This document shows positions 1-7,251 of a DNA stretch of 15,129 bases, piece by piece (within the stretch, counting starts at the first letter, position 1; each line of letters starts with the position of its first letter). Source of the stretch: Thalassiosira profunda (Eukaryota > Bacillariophyta > Thalassiosirophyceae > Thalassiosirales > Thalassiosiraceae); NCBI GenBank assembly GCA_036939355.1, contig JALLAP010000659.1, positions 1 through 15,129 of the forward strand, in the 5' to 3' direction. The notes below the pieces were generated by a model. It did no database searches. It worked only from the letters and a program-made list of their open reading frames with translations, and was not told the DNA's origin. The position numbers and the translations under genes were made by a program.

Positions 1-1025
1 CCTTGACCGTCCCCGTTCCCACCGGCCAGAGCACCAGCAATCCCCACCGCACGGCCGAGTGGTTGAAGACCTGGCCCAAAAATTGCGGTATGGTCGACAG
101 GGCGATCAGCAGCAGCCCCGGGATGTAGCACATCGTCGACCCGAGGAGGAGCGTCGTGTACTCCCCCAACACGTTGTCCGCTAGATTGGCCCCCAGGAAG
201 GGTGTGGTGTACGCCACCGCGGTGGAAATGGAGACGTACGACGAGGCCACGATGGAGGGCATGTCGGCGTTCCAGTCGTCGTTGTACCTTTTGGGATGGC
301 AATTGGTGGATTTGCAAATGCAATTGCAAATGAGCACGTGATGTGCACCAAACATCGTTAGCACCGCTCTCTCCTTTGCAATAGGAACGCAATTGTCATC
401 TCATGCACAACGCAACAACTCACTGCCCCGTCAAATACGCCGTCGTCGTGTAATTGATCCCGTAGAACGAGAATCGCTCCAGCATCTCCAGCAGCAATAT
501 GAAGAAGACCGCCCTCTTCATCGGATTGAGAAAATAATGATACTCGTGCCCCTGCTCGTCCACGTGCAGCAGCGGCTTGCGCGCGTCGTTGCTCAAGAAC
601 TCCGGGGGCAGGGATGAGAGGTGCTCCGGGGAGGAGATGCGGGTGAGGTGCACTCCCTCCAGCCCGCCGTCGATCGCGGAGAACTGGCTCGTGGTGCTCA
701 TGGGGGAGGAGGCGACGCTGCCAGGTCGGGAGCCGGAGCGGGAGGGCGCTGCATCCTGGGATGGCGAGCGCTGGTAGGAATTGGACCGCGAGTGAGTGGC
801 CTTGACTGGAGATCCCGCCGGGGACGCCGCGGCCGGCGAGGGCGCCAGCCGGTTCGGGTGCGAGGGCGGGGGCCGCGTTTGCATTTGCATTTGCGGCTGC
901 TGATCTAAACGCGCCTTTGGGAGCGCCGCCGCGGCTGCCGACGAGGCGGCATCGCTCGGGTAATTGAAGCTGCCGTCCGCGCTGATGTGGCGGCTGTGCC
1001 GCCGCTGGTCGGTCGGCGGCGCCAT
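1..1025 (-). CDS. POT/PTR2 family proton-coupled oligopeptide transporter, N-terminal half (3' end outside window)
   Basis: Two exons on the minus strand: 1025-424 and 287-1, continuing beyond the left edge. The product is a proton-driven di/tripeptide (or nitrate-type) symporter of the major facilitator fold in a cellular membrane. The family is shown by an ExxER proton-coupling motif (EMLERFSFYG) at the start of the first helix, followed across the splice by a TGQY/DDWNADMPS stretch. Next come a second helix (IVASSYVSISTAVAYTTPFL), an ADNVLGEYTT loop and a third helix (GLLLIALSTIPQ). The first ATG in frame is at 1025. The frame stays open up to about 1109, but without an ATG. About 145 residues before the first helix are rich in Ser, Pro, Ala and Arg and are probably a disordered cytosolic tail. 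The transcript diverges from the gene at 1223. Substrate specificity cannot be read from this fragment. Confidence 0.88.
288..423 (-). other. Spliceosomal intron of the POT transporter gene
   Basis: The 136-nt intron has a GTGAGT donor at 423-418 and an AAAAG acceptor ending at 288. Joining 424 to 287 completes a CAG codon and runs straight into conserved transporter sequence, while reading through hits a TGA at 422-420. The intron carries two direct copies of TTGCAAATG (plus-strand 312-320 and 324-332) near its acceptor. Confidence 0.88.
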
Positions 1026-1222
1026 ATGGCGGAAATGAGCGGCGGAGGAAGAGCCTGTTTGCAACTCCGCGCGCGGGGGCGGAGAAAAATTTTTTGGAAG
1101 TGCATTCACCTCCGTCCCTCAGTCCCTTCCCTCACTCCTGCGTCCTCTCCATCCTCCTCATCAGCGCAGCCCTTCGACTGCCTTCGACCGCGGCGCTGTC
1201 GAGGAGGTCAAGTGCGGCGGCG
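1026..1222. promoter_or_regulatory. Divergent intergenic/5' region between the POT transporter and the ORF at 1223
   Basis: This region lies between two divergent starts. It contains an A/T run around 1084-1095 and a CT-rich tract (about 1112-1162) on the plus strand, as often found in 5' leaders. No TATA box or initiator could be assigned with confidence. Confidence 0.35.
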
Positions 1223-1558
1223 ATGCTCAGGAATAGGCTTTGGAGCGCCGCCCGGGCGCAGTGGCTAATGAGGCGGAAGCGGGGCCGGCCGCTGGCCGCC
1301 CTCGTGTTCCTCGGGACGACAGTTGGCGTCTCCTCCTTTTGCACCTCCCATCACTCGAGCGGCAGCGGCCTGTCCGATTGCAATGGGGGCGCCGCCAACG
1401 CGACAGCAGATCTCTGCTATTGGCGACGAGCGCATCCGTCAACGAAAATTCCATACGTGAACACCCTGCAGAGGCCCGGCGGACATATTCGACAAAAGCA
1501 GATGGATACTTTTTGCAACATCACAAGATCCCATAAGCTCTGTTTTTTGACGGTTTAG
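1223..1558 (+). CDS. Small ORF with N-terminal signal anchor; possible first exon of the downstream phosphatase
   Basis: The reading frame opens with ATG at 1223 and ends at TAG 1556-1558 (111 residues). It begins with a basic stretch (MRRKRGRP) followed by a hydrophobic segment (LAALVFLGTTVGVSSFC), which looks like a signal peptide or type II anchor. After it come Cys-, Ser- and Gly-rich residues with possible N-glycosylation sites (NAT, NIT). No family was recognised. It may be a separate small gene, or exon 1 of the ApaH-like phosphatase that follows on the same strand and lacks its own start. GT sites such as the one at 1457 could be donors, but none joins cleanly in frame to the obvious acceptors near 1988-2013. 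Confidence 0.3.
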   Translation: MLRNRLWSAARAQWLMRRKRGRPLAALVFLGTTVGVSSFCTSHHSSGSGLSDCNGGAANATADLCYWRRAHPSTKIPYVNTLQRPGGHIRQKQMDTFCNITRSHKLCFLTV

Positions 1559-1983
1559 GCGCAGGCCGCCCCATTTTTTCGTCGAGCCAAACTAGCTGCA
1601 CCTAAGTGACATCGATGTGAGTATTCGACGCATTCATGAGTGAGAATAACGCCGCCAACACCTTGTCCGACCCAAAATCGGGCGTAGAATCCATTTCTGA
1701 TGTCCGTTGAGGCTCTAAGTCGCCATAAAAGGCGGTACTTGGCGCCTCTCGCGTGCAAAGCTAGCGTTTGTCGTTGCGTAACTTCTACCAGGCCGTTTAA
1801 ATCATAACGCACATCAATAACAATCGCTTTGATGTATTTATGAAGGTTCTGCAACTTGGTTTGGGCGGCATCGATCGTTAGATGGTCGGCCGATCACGAA
1901 ACCGACTTCGTTACCTACCTAGCTTTTCACCTACATAAAAAGTTGCAATTTTGGGGCGGCGCGCGCCTGAAGCTTTGGACTAA
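1559..1983. other. Unassigned 425-bp stretch, more AT-rich than its surroundings
   Basis: No credible gene is visible. The frame used by the phosphatase has a stop at 1981-1983. The minus strand is open from 1854 to 1555, but its product resembles no family recognised here. The base composition is visibly richer in A and T than the flanking coding DNA. It could be a long intron joining the ORF at 1223 to the phosphatase, an intergenic spacer, or the remnant of an inserted element. Confidence 0.35.
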
Positions 1984-2765
1984 CAAAGCTTATTGCCAGC
2001 GGTGGTGCACGAGAGGCTGGATAGGCTGCTGTCAGACGACACAGCCGGAGGGGCTCCTCCTCCTCTAGAGGACGACAATTGCAACCAAAGAATACTGGTC
2101 GTCGGAGACGTGCACGGATGCCTCGAAGAGCTCCTTATGTGCTCGTCGAAAAAGCATCCCTGCATCACAACGATGGCATGCACTTCGCAGCAGTGGTATT
2201 GGTGGGAGATCTATGCAACAAGGGCCCATCATCCGCAGAGGTTATAAGATACGTGCGCCATCAACCAAGGTGGTTCACCGTCCGAGGCAACCACGATGAT
2301 CGGGCGCTGCTGGCGGCGTTGGGGGACGAGGAACAGCGCGCCAAGCCAAAGTACAGTTGGGCGAAATCTCTGTCCGACGAGGATGTCGCGTGGATGGCGG
2401 AATTGCCGTACACAATACGAATACCCAGGTCAATGCTAGAGGGCGCAGACCAGGATGTTCTCATCGTCCACGCGGGGCTGGCCCCGACGACCGGTTTGGA
2501 CGAGCAGCTGACCAGCACGATGGTCACCGTGCGCAACGTGGAAGTGGACGGAAAGACGCAAGCATGGGCGAAGACGTGGCGGGGGCCTGAGCTGGTGATA
2601 TTCGGCCACGATGCCAAGCGGGGACTGCAAATGGAGGCGCACGCCATCGGCCTGGACTCGGGGTGCGTCTACGGAAAGAAGCTCACGGGAATCATATTGC
2701 CAGAGAAGGAATACGTGAGCGTCGATGCGGTGAGGGAGCATTGCCCGATCAAGAAGAAGGCTTGA
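1984..2765 (+). CDS. ApaH-like (calcineurin-type) metallophosphatase, 5' end unresolved and frame broken
   Basis: This is a binuclear-metal phosphoesterase of the PPP superfamily, close to bacterial ApaH and eukaryotic ALPH enzymes. Known members hydrolyse dinucleoside polyphosphates or act on mRNA caps. All signature blocks are present: ILVVGDVHGC (from 2088), VLVGDLCNKGP (about 2198-2230), VRGNHDD (about 2281-2301), VHAGLAP (about 2467-2487), FGHDAKRGLQ (about 2601-2630) and GLDSGCVYGKKLTG (about 2650-2690). The first block lies in a different frame from the rest. The frame changes between 2131 and 2150, needing one added or two removed bases, with no room for an intron. No ATG is available in the N-terminal frame, which opens after a stop at 1981-1983, so an upstream exon is likely. 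The gene converges with the glycosyltransferase, with stop codons 56 bp apart. It is either a pseudogene or carries a sequence error. Confidence 0.78.
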
Positions 2766-2821
2766 GGGGAATGGGGGTGCATCTTATTAATGTTGTCTAT
2801 TGCCAGGTACTTGCAACAGTC

Positions 2822-4015
2822 TCAGGACTTCTGCCACGAACATCCCCAGAGATGAACCGCTTTTGTCACATTGGGCACGACGAATGCATCCAATGAACAA
2901 AGAGGGCCCGATGAGTCTGTGCCGTTGCTGTCCGCATTTGCAGAAGCCAATGTGTGTCGCAGATGATTCGGAAACGGATGGAATGTGCACGACGGAAACA
3001 CCGCGACCTGCGATACGTTGCTTTCGTCGGATCCCGAACTGTTGCTCACAAGCCACCGGCAAACGGAGCGTGTCAACAATCCGGGCCCCGTCTCCCTGAT
3101 GACATCCATTGGCGAAACAGTCGTTGTGGAAGATTGCGTCAGCTCCAGTGCATTGGCCGAAGTTGTATCCAAAAACGACGACAGCAAGGATGATATTGGA
3201 TTTTGCTGCTGAGCTGTCTGCGATGCCAATATGCCCCCGAAGTACTCATGCAACGAATCAATCATGGTCGATAGGATTGGATGCCCTCCCTTCCGACACG
3301 CCATCAGTCCGTTGTTGAGTTCGATGCATCCAGTGTTGCTCGCCCCGCAGAAGAATTGGACAGAGTCGCGAGTTGTGGGGGTTGCAATATCGTCCAACGA
3401 ACCGACACACCAATAGTCGATGTCAACGTACACCCCGCCAAACTTATTCAGTATCTCCAACCGCAGTATATCCGATGCCATTCCGTAGAGCTCGTTTTCG
3501 ATTGCATATAAATACCCGTCAGAGTTGTGCATATCTGACAATTGCAGCGCAAACGGAGTAGGTTGGGTGTCGTCTCCGCCCCTCCCGTCAACGATGTGTT
3601 GCTCGGTCCACAGATGAATGGTCCACCCCCGAGAGGCGGGGTGATGCTCCTTCCAAGAGTGCATGCACTCGTTCCATCGGTTGCAATTGCAATCTTCGTC
3701 GTCTCGGGATGTGCTCGCATCGAGAAACGGGAACGACGGCACGGCCTTTCCGCCCAGCCAAATGAAGTGGATTCTCTTCGGTATTTCCGTGCGGGCGATT
3801 TTGGGGGTATCCTCTGCCGATTTATCACACAATTGTGATGTGTCGGCCTCTCCCCCAGGGTCGTCGGGGATGTCATCGTGGCGCGCGGACAGCGAGAGCA
3901 GGGCGTTGATCCACGCGTCCTCCTCCTCGAGGGATGTGGACCAGACGCCGCGGCGAATGTCCCTCCGCGAGGACGACCCATCAACCGGCGCATCGCCGCC
4001 GAAGAAGGCCTCCAT
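2822..4015 (-). CDS. GT32/OCH1-like glycosyltransferase with DXD motif
   Basis: This 397-residue protein reads from ATG 4015 to the stop at 2822 without an intron. It belongs to the sugar-binding DXD glycosyltransferases (Gly_transf_sug, GT32 type), which use a nucleotide sugar and a divalent cation. Visible landmarks are the opening strand IPKRIHFIWLGG (residues 78-89), the SDILRLEIL helix (181-189), and the FGGVYVDIDYWC strand with the metal-binding DXD at 198-200. Further on are the acceptor-side NNGLMAC stretch and an ETGPGLLT motif. About 75 residues before the domain are polar and acidic. No clear signal anchor is seen, which is unusual because most GT32 enzymes are Golgi type II proteins, so an unrecognised upstream exon is possible. 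It faces the MATH-BTB-SAP gene across a 451-bp divergent spacer. The transferred sugar cannot be inferred. Confidence 0.87.
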   Translation of the reverse strand: MEAFFGGDAPVDGSSSRRDIRRGVWSTSLEEEDAWINALLSLSARHDDIPDDPGGEADTSQLCDKSAEDTPKIARTEIPKRIHFIWLGGKAVPSFPFLDASTSRDDEDCNCNRWNECMHSWKEHHPASRGWTIHLWTEQHIVDGRGGDDTQPTPFALQLSDMHNSDGYLYAIENELYGMASDILRLEILNKFGGVYVDIDYWCVGSLDDIATPTTRDSVQFFCGASNTGCIELNNGLMACRKGGHPILSTMIDSLHEYFGGILASQTAQQQNPISSLLSSFLDTTSANALELTQSSTTTVSPMDVIRETGPGLLTRSVCRWLVSNSSGSDESNVSQVAVFPSCTFHPFPNHLRHTLASANADSNGTDSSGPLCSLDAFVVPNVTKAVHLWGCSWQKS

Positions 4016-4466
4016 TGTGACACGGCGGTTTTTCCCGGCAACTAGAGAGCCACGTCACTCCAGGCGAGGACGCACCGGGAGCAGCGCGCCAAGAACCCGT
4101 GCCGGCAGCCGCGCTGCCGGCGAGAGATGGCGAGGGAGGAGTGAGCGAGAGTGATGTGTGCTGAGTGGATCTAGGCGATGGTACGTACGTATGTATTGTA
4201 CGTAAGTGCTTGCTCCTCCTCCGCTCTCCACAATCCCGCATAATCCCTCCCGCTCCTTCCCCCGCCCCCCGCTGCCACCCGACGCCTCCGCCAGCTCCCC
4301 GTGTCACTGCACTCTTGTGAGGGAATCGCTTGCATGTACCTTGGCCGGGAAGCGTCTTTTTAGCCACACAACAACGGGAGCGTAAGACCGGTGTCATTGC
4401 TCAAATAAGTGAAAGTGCATACCACGCGAATCTTCGGCCAATCTCGATCCGACTTCCCCGGCCAAG
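4016..4466. promoter_or_regulatory. Divergent promoter region between the glycosyltransferase and MATH-BTB-SAP genes
   Basis: This 451-bp spacer separates two outward-facing genes. It contains a TACGTACGTA palindrome (4182-4191) followed by further TGTACGTAAG sequence. It also has a long CT-rich tract (about 4205-4315) and, next to the MATH gene, a leader element that recurs upstream of the gene at 7891. No coding sequence is credible here. Confidence 0.5.
4341..4428 (+). repeat. Shared upstream/leader element, copy 1
   Basis: The stretch starting TTGGCCGGG and running through CCACACAACA and GGTGTCATTGCTCA is closely matched, with small gaps, by 7663-7738. Both copies lie in the same orientation just upstream of plus-strand genes (39 nt before the ATG here). 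It may be a common core promoter or 5'-UTR acquired by duplication. Confidence 0.7.
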
Positions 4467-5618
4467 ATGAACAATCACACTTCCTCCGTCACAAACGTAG
4501 ACCGGCTCACCGCTGAAGTCGAATGTCGTTTCGTCGGATTCGCCAATCTACCATCGACTAAAGGGCTTTCCTTCACCAATTCATCCGGGTTTACCTGCTT
4601 CGGACATCAGTGGCATTTGCGCGTCTGGCCTGGTGGAGACAATCGATCGAAGTCTGGCCACGTTGCGGTATTCCTCTATCACGATTCGCCCGGGAGCATT
4701 GAGCTGCAGACAGACTTCATTATCAAAGGCCCGGATGGGACGGCGGTAAAAAAAATCTTTCTCCAGAAGAACATTTGGGCTGAAAGCGGAGGCCTGTCAG
4801 ATTTGCTCAAGCGCTCCGCGGCTATTGGAGCTCTTCACGGTGGCGCATTGGTCGTGCAGATACGAATGGTGAAACCAGCTCAATTCGCTCCTACCAATCC
4901 ACTCGGCAAGAACATTCTCAAGAGGTTCATGGACGAGCAATCTTCGGACGTTGTGCTCGAGGTCAGCAAGGACGAGGTGGGGGGCGGGCGCAAAACGAGG
5001 AAGAGGGCAAAGATGTCGCCACCCAAATTTTATGCCCACGAACTCATCCTGGAGGGCAACGCCCCTGCTCTCGCGGAAGCCTGTAAGTTGCGGAATGGAT
5101 TGGATCCCATTCCAATCTCAGGCATTGACCCTGAAATCTTTCGCAAGGTGCTCTACTACGTCTACGGAGGGAAACTCGAAGACGAATACATGGAGACGAA
5201 CGCAAAGGGCATCATCGAGGCTGCCGACAAGCTTGGAGTTGTGCACCTAAAGTTGGAAGTGGAGGCCCGTTATGTTGAATCCGATCCAATCAACTTTGAG
5301 AATGTGTTGGACAACATTGCGTATGCGGACGCAATGAGCTGCCCCCTCCTCAAAGAGGCGGCGATGGATTTCCTCGTTAGGCACGGAGACGAAGCTGTTC
5401 AGAAGCTGTCCTTCAAAGACGTTCCTGGAGAGGTCATTGCAGACCTCTTGACTGCCATGAACACGGGAAAGAAGCCAGCTGGAAAGAGTGGAGATGAGTT
5501 CAATACCATGCGCATTAGTGAGCTTCGCAGGAAGCTGGATGAAAAGGGGTTGGACGTTGATGGATCTCGGGAGGCGATGATTGCTGCTCTCAAGGAATCT
5601 TCGAGCGTTGTAGAGTAA
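4467..5618 (+). CDS. MATH-BTB-SAP domain protein
   Basis: This intronless gene encodes 383 residues starting at ATG 4467. Three modules are visible. A MATH/TRAF-like domain covers about residues 16-135 (GFTCFGHQWHLRVWPGGD, then FIIKGPDG and IWAESGG). A BTB/POZ domain covers about 150-265 (MDEQSSDVVLEV, FYAHELIL, LYYVYGGKLE) and contains a basic, nuclear-signal-like insert (RKTRKRAK, about 175-182). A BACK-like helical part follows (275-330), and a SAP-like helix-turn-helix lies at about 346-378 (TMRISELRRKLDEKGLDVDGS). MATH-BTB proteins are typically substrate adaptors of CUL3 ubiquitin ligases, and SAP motifs bind DNA or tether proteins to chromatin. A nuclear adaptor role is therefore plausible but inferred. 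The end of the gene and its 3' flank are repeated in reverse at the right edge of the window. Confidence 0.9.
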   Translation: MNNHTSSVTNVDRLTAEVECRFVGFANLPSTKGLSFTNSSGFTCFGHQWHLRVWPGGDNRSKSGHVAVFLYHDSPGSIELQTDFIIKGPDGTAVKKIFLQKNIWAESGGLSDLLKRSAAIGALHGGALVVQIRMVKPAQFAPTNPLGKNILKRFMDEQSSDVVLEVSKDEVGGGRKTRKRAKMSPPKFYAHELILEGNAPALAEACKLRNGLDPIPISGIDPEIFRKVLYYVYGGKLEDEYMETNAKGIIEAADKLGVVHLKLEVEARYVESDPINFENVLDNIAYADAMSCPLLKEAAMDFLVRHGDEAVQKLSFKDVPGEVIADLLTAMNTGKKPAGKSGDEFNTMRISELRRKLDEKGLDVDGSREAMIAALKESSSVVE

Positions 5619-5649
5619 CAACTTGTATCTAGAGGGGGGTGAGAGTTTC
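5569..5649 (+). repeat. Inverted repeat, left arm: 3' end of the MATH-BTB-SAP gene plus 3' flank
   Basis: This stretch matches the reverse complement of 15050-15129. The last 55 nt shared in the coding end and just past the stop are identical. A small difference follows (TTGTATCTAGAG here, GAATCGAGAG there), then identity resumes to AGTTTC at 5644-5649. The match stops abruptly after 5649. The far arm is cut by the window edge, so its true length is unknown. Confidence 0.93.
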
Positions 5650-5881
5650 GCTGGCCGCGGCGGAGCGTGAAAACGCGCGGCTGCTGAAGCGCCTCTCCGG
5701 TCCCCTCGCCTCCGATGCGGACGCGTGGCGGAAGCTGCGGTTGGAGAACGAGAGCTTGAAGCTCCGGGTGGCGTCGCTGACGGGCACCGGTGGAGCCTCT
5801 GTGTCGGCTGCGGGCGGCGGCGAGCAAGATGGAACGGCCAAAGCTGCAAATGAGGAAGGAGATGCATTCATGGCGGTATGA
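5650..5881 (+). pseudogene. Orphan C-terminal coiled-coil gene fragment
   Basis: Beginning right at the repeat breakpoint, an open frame encodes roughly 75 residues and ends with TGA at 5879-5881. The start of the fragment is heptad-like and rich in Ala, Leu, Glu and Arg (AAAERENARLLKRLSG, then WRKLRLENESLKLRVASL), typical of a coiled coil. A Gly/Ala tail follows. There is no ATG in frame at its beginning; the open frame reaches back only to a GTG inside the neighbour's 3' flank. It therefore looks like the last exon of an unrelated gene, cut from its 5' part when this segment was placed here. Function unknown. It converges with the Sel1-MYND locus. Confidence 0.6.
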
Positions 5882-5978
5882 GGCAGAGAGTGTTGCTGCA
5901 ACTGCCCTCTAAAAGTATGTCCTCTCAATTTCATACCCATGTGCGATGCAAAGTATCGCCCAATTCTTCTCATCGGTA

Positions 5979-7251
5979 TCATTCACTTTCGTCAACCCAT
6001 TTGATGCAACACTTCTTGTGCCCGCCCTCCTCCGCCTTCCAGTGCTGCACCTGACATTCCTTGCTGCAATACCACGCCGCGCGGCACCTCGAGCAGCGCA
6101 GGAATGCTTGCCCGGGAGGCGCTTTCTTGATGCATTTGAAGCACCGGTTGCTCGCCCACTCCTCAATCTCCTTCAATTGTGCGATGGAATCTTTGTCTTT
6201 GGTCGCAGCTGCACGTTGAATCCAATGCACTCCCTTCACCCAATCGGGATTCTCCGGTGGTGGCACCATATCCAGTGGATCAGGCGGCTCCTCGCACATG
6301 ATATGTCCGAGCGACATCGCTAATTCCTCGATGACACCGTTGCTCGGGGCAGATGGTTCATCCCCCCCCGCCATCGCATTGATCCATTGTATTCCCTCAT
6401 TTAGTTTGGGATTGCATGCTGCTGGGTTCAGTTCGCACAGAAAGCGACCCAAGAGAGTCATACAAGCAGCGTGCCCCCTCTCCGCAGCAAGCGACACGAC
6501 GCGGATTGCCTCACTGCGTGATTTCTGGAGCCCATGCTTGCCACAGTAGTGAGCTAGGCCCAGAAGCACAGACGCTTTTCCATGGCCTTTCGCAGCGGAC
6601 CCCCCCCAAGTGTCGGATGTGACCATCAATATCACTCTCCAGTTTCATCATTATTGCAAGGCAGAATTCGGCATGCGCGTGACCCCGTTCCGCCGCCGCC
6701 AAATACCACCGCTTGGCATCTGCCGGGTTCTTCTGCGACCCGCCGAAATTGCCATCGAATACACTAGCAATCAACAAATGGCAATCGGGGCAGTCCTTCT
6801 CAACGCCGAGTTTCAATATATCCATGCCCTTGTCTACATCTTTCTCCACAAATTTTCCGTCGACGTAATACAGCCCTAACTCACGGTACAATGAAAGTGG
6901 CAGCTGGCCCTTCTCAAACTTTTCCACCATCAGTTTTGCAGATGGCCAGCCTGGTTTGGGGATTTCGACTCGGCACAGTGGACAACAGCTGGCGAGCTGT
7001 TGCTCTTCTTTGCTATGCCATCCTTTGGCGGCGGCCTTTTTGAGGAACGCATGCTTCTTGTCCGTGCAGTCTCTGCACGTTTGCAATGTCACACATTATT
7101 TATATCAGAGACCAAATGCTCACATCTGGTGCACAGATCAAGAACGAACTCACCACAGGTATACTGTCCTTCGTTCTATATCCCAAAAGGGCGGCAGGGG
7201 CTCCAGGCAAAGCGGACAATCGCCTCGGTCGGCCTCCCAAGATTCTGACAT
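5979..7251 (-). pseudogene. Disrupted RING-Sel1-MYND gene (paralogue of the gene at 8827-9897)
   Basis: This encodes a protein-interaction factor related along its length to the neighbour at 8827-9897. The start is ATG 7251 (MSESWEADRGDCPLCLEP), giving the first half of a RING-like Cys finger. A GTGAGT donor follows at 7153, just before an in-frame TGA. The second part resumes near 7072 (CRDCTDKK, then CCPLCRVEIP) and runs through Sel1-type repeats (DAKRWYLAAAERGHAHAEF). The frame then breaks in a run of eight G (plus-strand C 6600-6607). One G fewer would join GHIRHLGG to SAAKGHGKAS exactly as in the paralogue. The last part has more Sel1 repeats and a MYND finger (CFKC, FLRCSRCRAAWYCSKEC, H/C end) to the stop at 5979. 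Joining the first exon at the obvious sites gives a TGA codon, a second defect. It is either a young pseudogene or affected by sequencing error. Confidence 0.75.

Noticed and set aside
1026..1109. Extension of the POT transporter frame upstream of ATG 1025
   Set aside because: The extra codons begin with GTG rather than ATG, and the sequence is a leader-like stretch with no transporter similarity.
1555..1854. Minus-strand open frame of about 99 codons in the AT-richer spacer
   Set aside because: It resembles no protein family I recognise, and no transposon motif, terminal repeat or long terminal repeat was seen, so it is not called a gene or retroelement remnant.
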